Below are positions 61,709 through 64,000 of a stretch of DNA of 64,000 nucleotides, in pieces. Numbering within the stretch: position 1 is the stretch's first letter; every line of letters begins with the position of its first letter. Origin of the DNA: Dehalococcoidia bacterium UBA2991 (GTDB lineage: Bacteria > Chloroflexota > Dehalococcoidia > Tepidiformales > Tepidiformaceae); the NCBI GenBank assembly GCA_002346645.1, contig DEAD01000001.1, positions 84,561 through 148,560 on the forward strand, given 5' to 3'. The notes beneath the pieces are model-generated. The model did no database searches. It had not been told where the DNA came from and worked only from the letters and a program-made list of their open reading frames with translations. The position numbers and the translations under genes were made by a program.

Positions 61709-63058
61709 TTAGCGCTTATCGAACTCAAGGTGAAGGTTGTAGAGGCCAAGCATGATCCCTGGTTGATGAGTGAAGTCGTTTTTACCAGGGGCAAAGCGGA
61801 TGTTATCGAGCCTATCGACCAGGACCTGCGTCGCAATATTTTGCTCGAGACGGGAAATACCCTGCCCCGGACAGTTTCTTGGTCCCATGGAGAAAGTTAG
61901 GTGACGGCCAGGGTTCTTCCGATCGAGGCGCAGCTCCTCAGGGGCTGGACAAAGGTCAGCATCTCGATTGCCAGCACCGAAGCGGAGGTGGAGGAGAGAT
62001 CCCTTGGGAATATGCACACCACGAATCTCCATGTCCTCAGGAACGTAGCGACCACCGGCACCTCCTTGAGTTGGGGCGTAAAGGCGGAGGGCCTCCTCAA
62101 CGAAAAAACGTGTCTTGCTGGGGTCAGCACGCAACTCCTGGGCCAGATCAGGCCGTTGGGCGAGTAATAGCGCCTCAGAAGTAAGGGCGTACTGGGTGGT
62201 CTCGTTACCACCAATGTGCATGAGCACAGCAATGCTAATTATTTCTCCATCGCTGAGCTTGCGGCCCTCATATTCGACCTGTGTGAGAAAGGAGACCATG
62301 TCTTCCTTAGGGTTCTGGCGTTTCTCATCAACCTGAGACTGGATATACCGGTGGAAGTCGACAAGAACGGCAGCATTCTCACGCTCAACGTCATCAGGAA
62401 GCTCATTGCGAGGACCATCCCCAAAAACAAAGCGGCGGACTTGGGCTTCCTCATATTTTTTCAGTGTAGGCATGTCTTGGAGCGGAAAACCAAGGATGGT
62501 CGTGATAACAGTCTGAGGAAGGGGAGCGGCAAACTGGGTCACGAACTCAACTTCGCCGTCATCGATCCAGCGATCGATGAGATCATTCGCCGCCGCAGTA
62601 ACCATTTCCCGATGCTGCTCGGCACCCTCAGGACCAACCCACGGATCCCAGAGCTGCATGCGGTAGCGCTTATGCTGCTCGACCGTAGGACGAAGAGTCT
62701 GGCGAGCATCAGCAGCCTCACCAAACCCCTCTTCACGGAAGATTTCATTTTCAATTTTGCTGGAGCCAGCAGAGGCAGCGGCGGAAACATCTTCTGGCAT
62801 GAGGTCGAAGAACCGAGGGTCTCGGGTGATGGAGGCTATGTCCTCAAACTTAGAGACGATGAAAGCATCAGTTCCAGGGAGCCAGCCCTTGCCAGGAATG
62901 CGGGCAATCGGTGCTTCGTCGTGAAGCACCTTATATGACTCAAACCAATTCTCCTGAGATCCCGCTGCAAAAAGTTCCGCACCGAGATCAGCGGCAACGG
63001 GGCAAGCAGAAATAGAAGCGGGTTCCATGTTAACTGTGTCGGTCATTCTGTCGGTCAT
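61709..63058 (-). CDS. Cytochrome P450
   Basis: The 449-residue soluble P450 has the oxygen-binding I-helix H-I-G-G-N-E-T-T near residue 268, the E-x-x-R motif in VEEALRLY, and the haem-binding F-S-M-G-P-R-N-C-P-G-Q-G with Cys396. It lacks a membrane anchor, as normal for bacterial class I P450s. ATG 63058 has a GGGGGA upstream; earlier in-frame starts are not supported. It follows a Rieske oxygenase on the same strand by 131 bases, hinting at a catabolic or specialised oxidation cluster. The redox partner and substrate are unknown. Confidence 0.93.
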   Translation of the reverse strand: MTDRMTDTVNMEPASISACPVAADLGAELFAAGSQENWFESYKVLHDEAPIARIPGKGWLPGTDAFIVSKFEDIASITRDPRFFDLMPEDVSAAASAGSSKIENEIFREEGFGEAADARQTLRPTVEQHKRYRMQLWDPWVGPEGAEQHREMVTAAANDLIDRWIDDGEVEFVTQFAAPLPQTVITTILGFPLQDMPTLKKYEEAQVRRFVFGDGPRNELPDDVERENAAVLVDFHRYIQSQVDEKRQNPKEDMVSFLTQVEYEGRKLSDGEIISIAVLMHIGGNETTQYALTSEALLLAQRPDLAQELRADPSKTRFFVEEALRLYAPTQGGAGGRYVPEDMEIRGVHIPKGSLLHLRFGAGNRDADLCPAPEELRLDRKNPGRHLTFSMGPRNCPGQGISRLEQNIATQVLVDRLDNIRFAPGKNDFTHQPGIMLGLYNLHLEFDKR

Positions 63059-63189
63059 CAATAATTTCCCCCTGTGTAAATTCAGACGTAGCCAGGCTCG
63101 CCCTCGATGGTCGCCAACGGCGCCCTGCAATAGCTGGTAAGGCACCGCAACTTGGCCGGAAAACTAACCTAATAAGCGAGGAACCCGCC

Positions 63190-64000
63190 TCAGCGATCAG
63201 GACCCTCAAGGTAATTATCAAGCACCTTGTGCATGTGTCGGATTCGCCGCTCACGATAGTTGATTAGGAGCCCCTTATACGCCCGCGAGTTCATGCCCTT
63301 CTGTACACGCGGCAAGTTGTACGAATCCTGGTCCAGAACTAGACCTATAGAGATCTCACCGTGCTTGTACTGGGTATGAATGGGCCGCGGAGGATGGTCT
63401 GCCCCCGGCGGGATACGGACATATGTCTGCATGTCGAACAACATCTTGTTCGGGTCCGTTGCATGAGGACGCTGCCGGAAAAACAAGAAGTTCAGAGCAT
63501 TCGTATTGAAGGTGAGGCTAGGGAAGATGTAATAGTGATAGTCATCAGAAAGTTGATCATCATTCAGCTCTGAGACATCAAGTCCCTGTGCAGCAGCCGA
63601 CTGGCGAGTGGCCTCCTGCATAGCAGGGCGAACGTCCCCCATGCCACCTTCAAAAGCATCAGGATCAATCCCGGCACCAACCATGAACTCCCTGAGAGGC
63701 TGGGTAACCTCTTCCTGGTTCGGATAGCGCGGGCTAACGAGCCCAAATGGAACTAGATAGCGGTTATGACGATCGTAGAGGTCGATCTGTACGTGGATAT
63801 CATCCAGTGACTCTAGGAGCTGCGGGTGGATGCCCTGCACGTGGTACACCTCATTGAAAGCATCAACGGAGGTCTTCCAGTTGCAGTCCCACTCGAGGGT
63901 CATGTCCTGGACGATGGCGTAGTCCTCCATGTGATAGGGAGCAAGATGCTTGTTAACAGGATCTAGGAAATCCTCGAGTGGTTCGGCATCAGGGTTCATG
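63190..64000 (-). CDS. Rieske non-haem iron oxygenase alpha subunit, 5' end cut by the window edge
   Basis: The 269 or so visible residues are the C-terminal catalytic domain of a ring-hydroxylating oxygenase alpha subunit. W-D-C-N-W-K-T-S-V-D-A-F-N-E-V-Y-H-V-Q-G-I-H-P holds the mononuclear iron His pair and bridging Asp. The Rieske cluster domain would lie beyond base 64000 and is not seen. The C-terminus is basic (LINYRERRIRHMHKV). The true start is outside the window; the ATG at 63999 is internal. With the P450 it suggests oxidation of a terpenoid, aromatic or steroid-like substrate, which is inference. Confidence 0.9.
   Translation of the reverse strand, partial: MNPDAEPLEDFLDPVNKHLAPYHMEDYAIVQDMTLEWDCNWKTSVDAFNEVYHVQGIHPQLLESLDDIHVQIDLYDRHNRYLVPFGLVSPRYPNQEEVTQPLREFMVGAGIDPDAFEGGMGDVRPAMQEATRQSAAAQGLDVSELNDDQLSDDYHYYIFPSLTFNTNALNFLFFRQRPHATDPNKMLFDMQTYVRIPPGADHPPRPIHTQYKHGEISIGLVLDQDSYNLPRVQKGMNSRAYKGLLINYRERRIRHMHKVLDNYLEGPDR

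Noticed and set aside
62216..62938. 240-residue plus-strand frame antisense to the P450
   Set aside because: Opposite strand of conserved P450 motifs, no recognisable domain.

Overview
This window is about 64 kb of compact bacterial chromosome with roughly 55 genes, many sharing ATGA or TGATG stop/start overlaps. There is no rRNA, tRNA, insertion sequence or CRISPR array that I can support. No single marker fixes the lineage. A tRNA-sensing T-box, a fused SecDF beside yajC, SelB, a MurT-type Mur ligase, a mycobacterium-like CysM and a P450/Rieske pair together suit Chloroflexota (Dehalococcoidia or SAR202-like) best. A deep actinobacterial lineage is the main alternative. This placement is inference.

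Region 1 (1-12455) is housekeeping. A secreted peptidase-MA-like protein is cut by the left edge and is translationally coupled to prfB, which carries the classical +1 programmed frameshift. folD is next to it. On the plus strand follow acpS, nnrE-nnrD, fabF and recJ. nadE is on the minus strand. glgC, a DUF2203 gene and an alpha/beta-hydrolase-fold gene follow on the plus strand.

Region 2 (about 12456-32724) is one long plus-strand run headed by a T-box leader whose specifier reads TGG (Trp). Its terminator/antiterminator lies just before a CADD-type gene (candidate self-sacrificing p-aminobenzoate synthase). That gene is followed by trpS, trpE, a Nudix-like/carboxymuconolactone-decarboxylase fusion, a HAD phosphatase, an unknown 108-residue gene, trpG, trpD, trpC, trpF, trpB, a CPBP protease, trpA and an AroH-type chorismate mutase. 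scpA, ribF, tyrS, xerD, an HD-domain gene, yajC and fused secDF continue the same strand. Folate-precursor synthesis and the whole tryptophan pathway therefore appear to sit under one tRNA-Trp sensor.

Region 3 (32871-49482) is mostly minus strand: a HerA-like ATPase, selB, hemW, a GDPD-family gene, a SirB1-type gene, a cyclophilin, ndk, tsaB, tsaE, citrate synthase, leuB, aat, leuD and leuC. Plus-strand genes among them are an MFS transporter, a HTH regulator and a flavin-reductase-like gene.

Region 4 (49668-64000) holds a MurT-like ligase, a SWIM zinc-finger protein and a tungstate-type ABC transporter (tupABC). A five-gene sulfur operon follows: an Rrf2 regulator, cysK, a MoaD-MoeB fusion, a CysO-like carrier and cysM. 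It looks like the protein-thiocarboxylate route to cysteine. A full-length metH with no conventional start codon, a cytochrome P450 and the C-terminal part of a Rieske oxygenase cut by the right edge complete the window.

The points most worth a second look are the CADD gene under a Trp T-box, the CysO/CysM operon with an internal UBL fusion, the metH start, an alpha/beta-hydrolase-fold protein with Ala at the nucleophile position, and the unrecognised gene inside the trp run.
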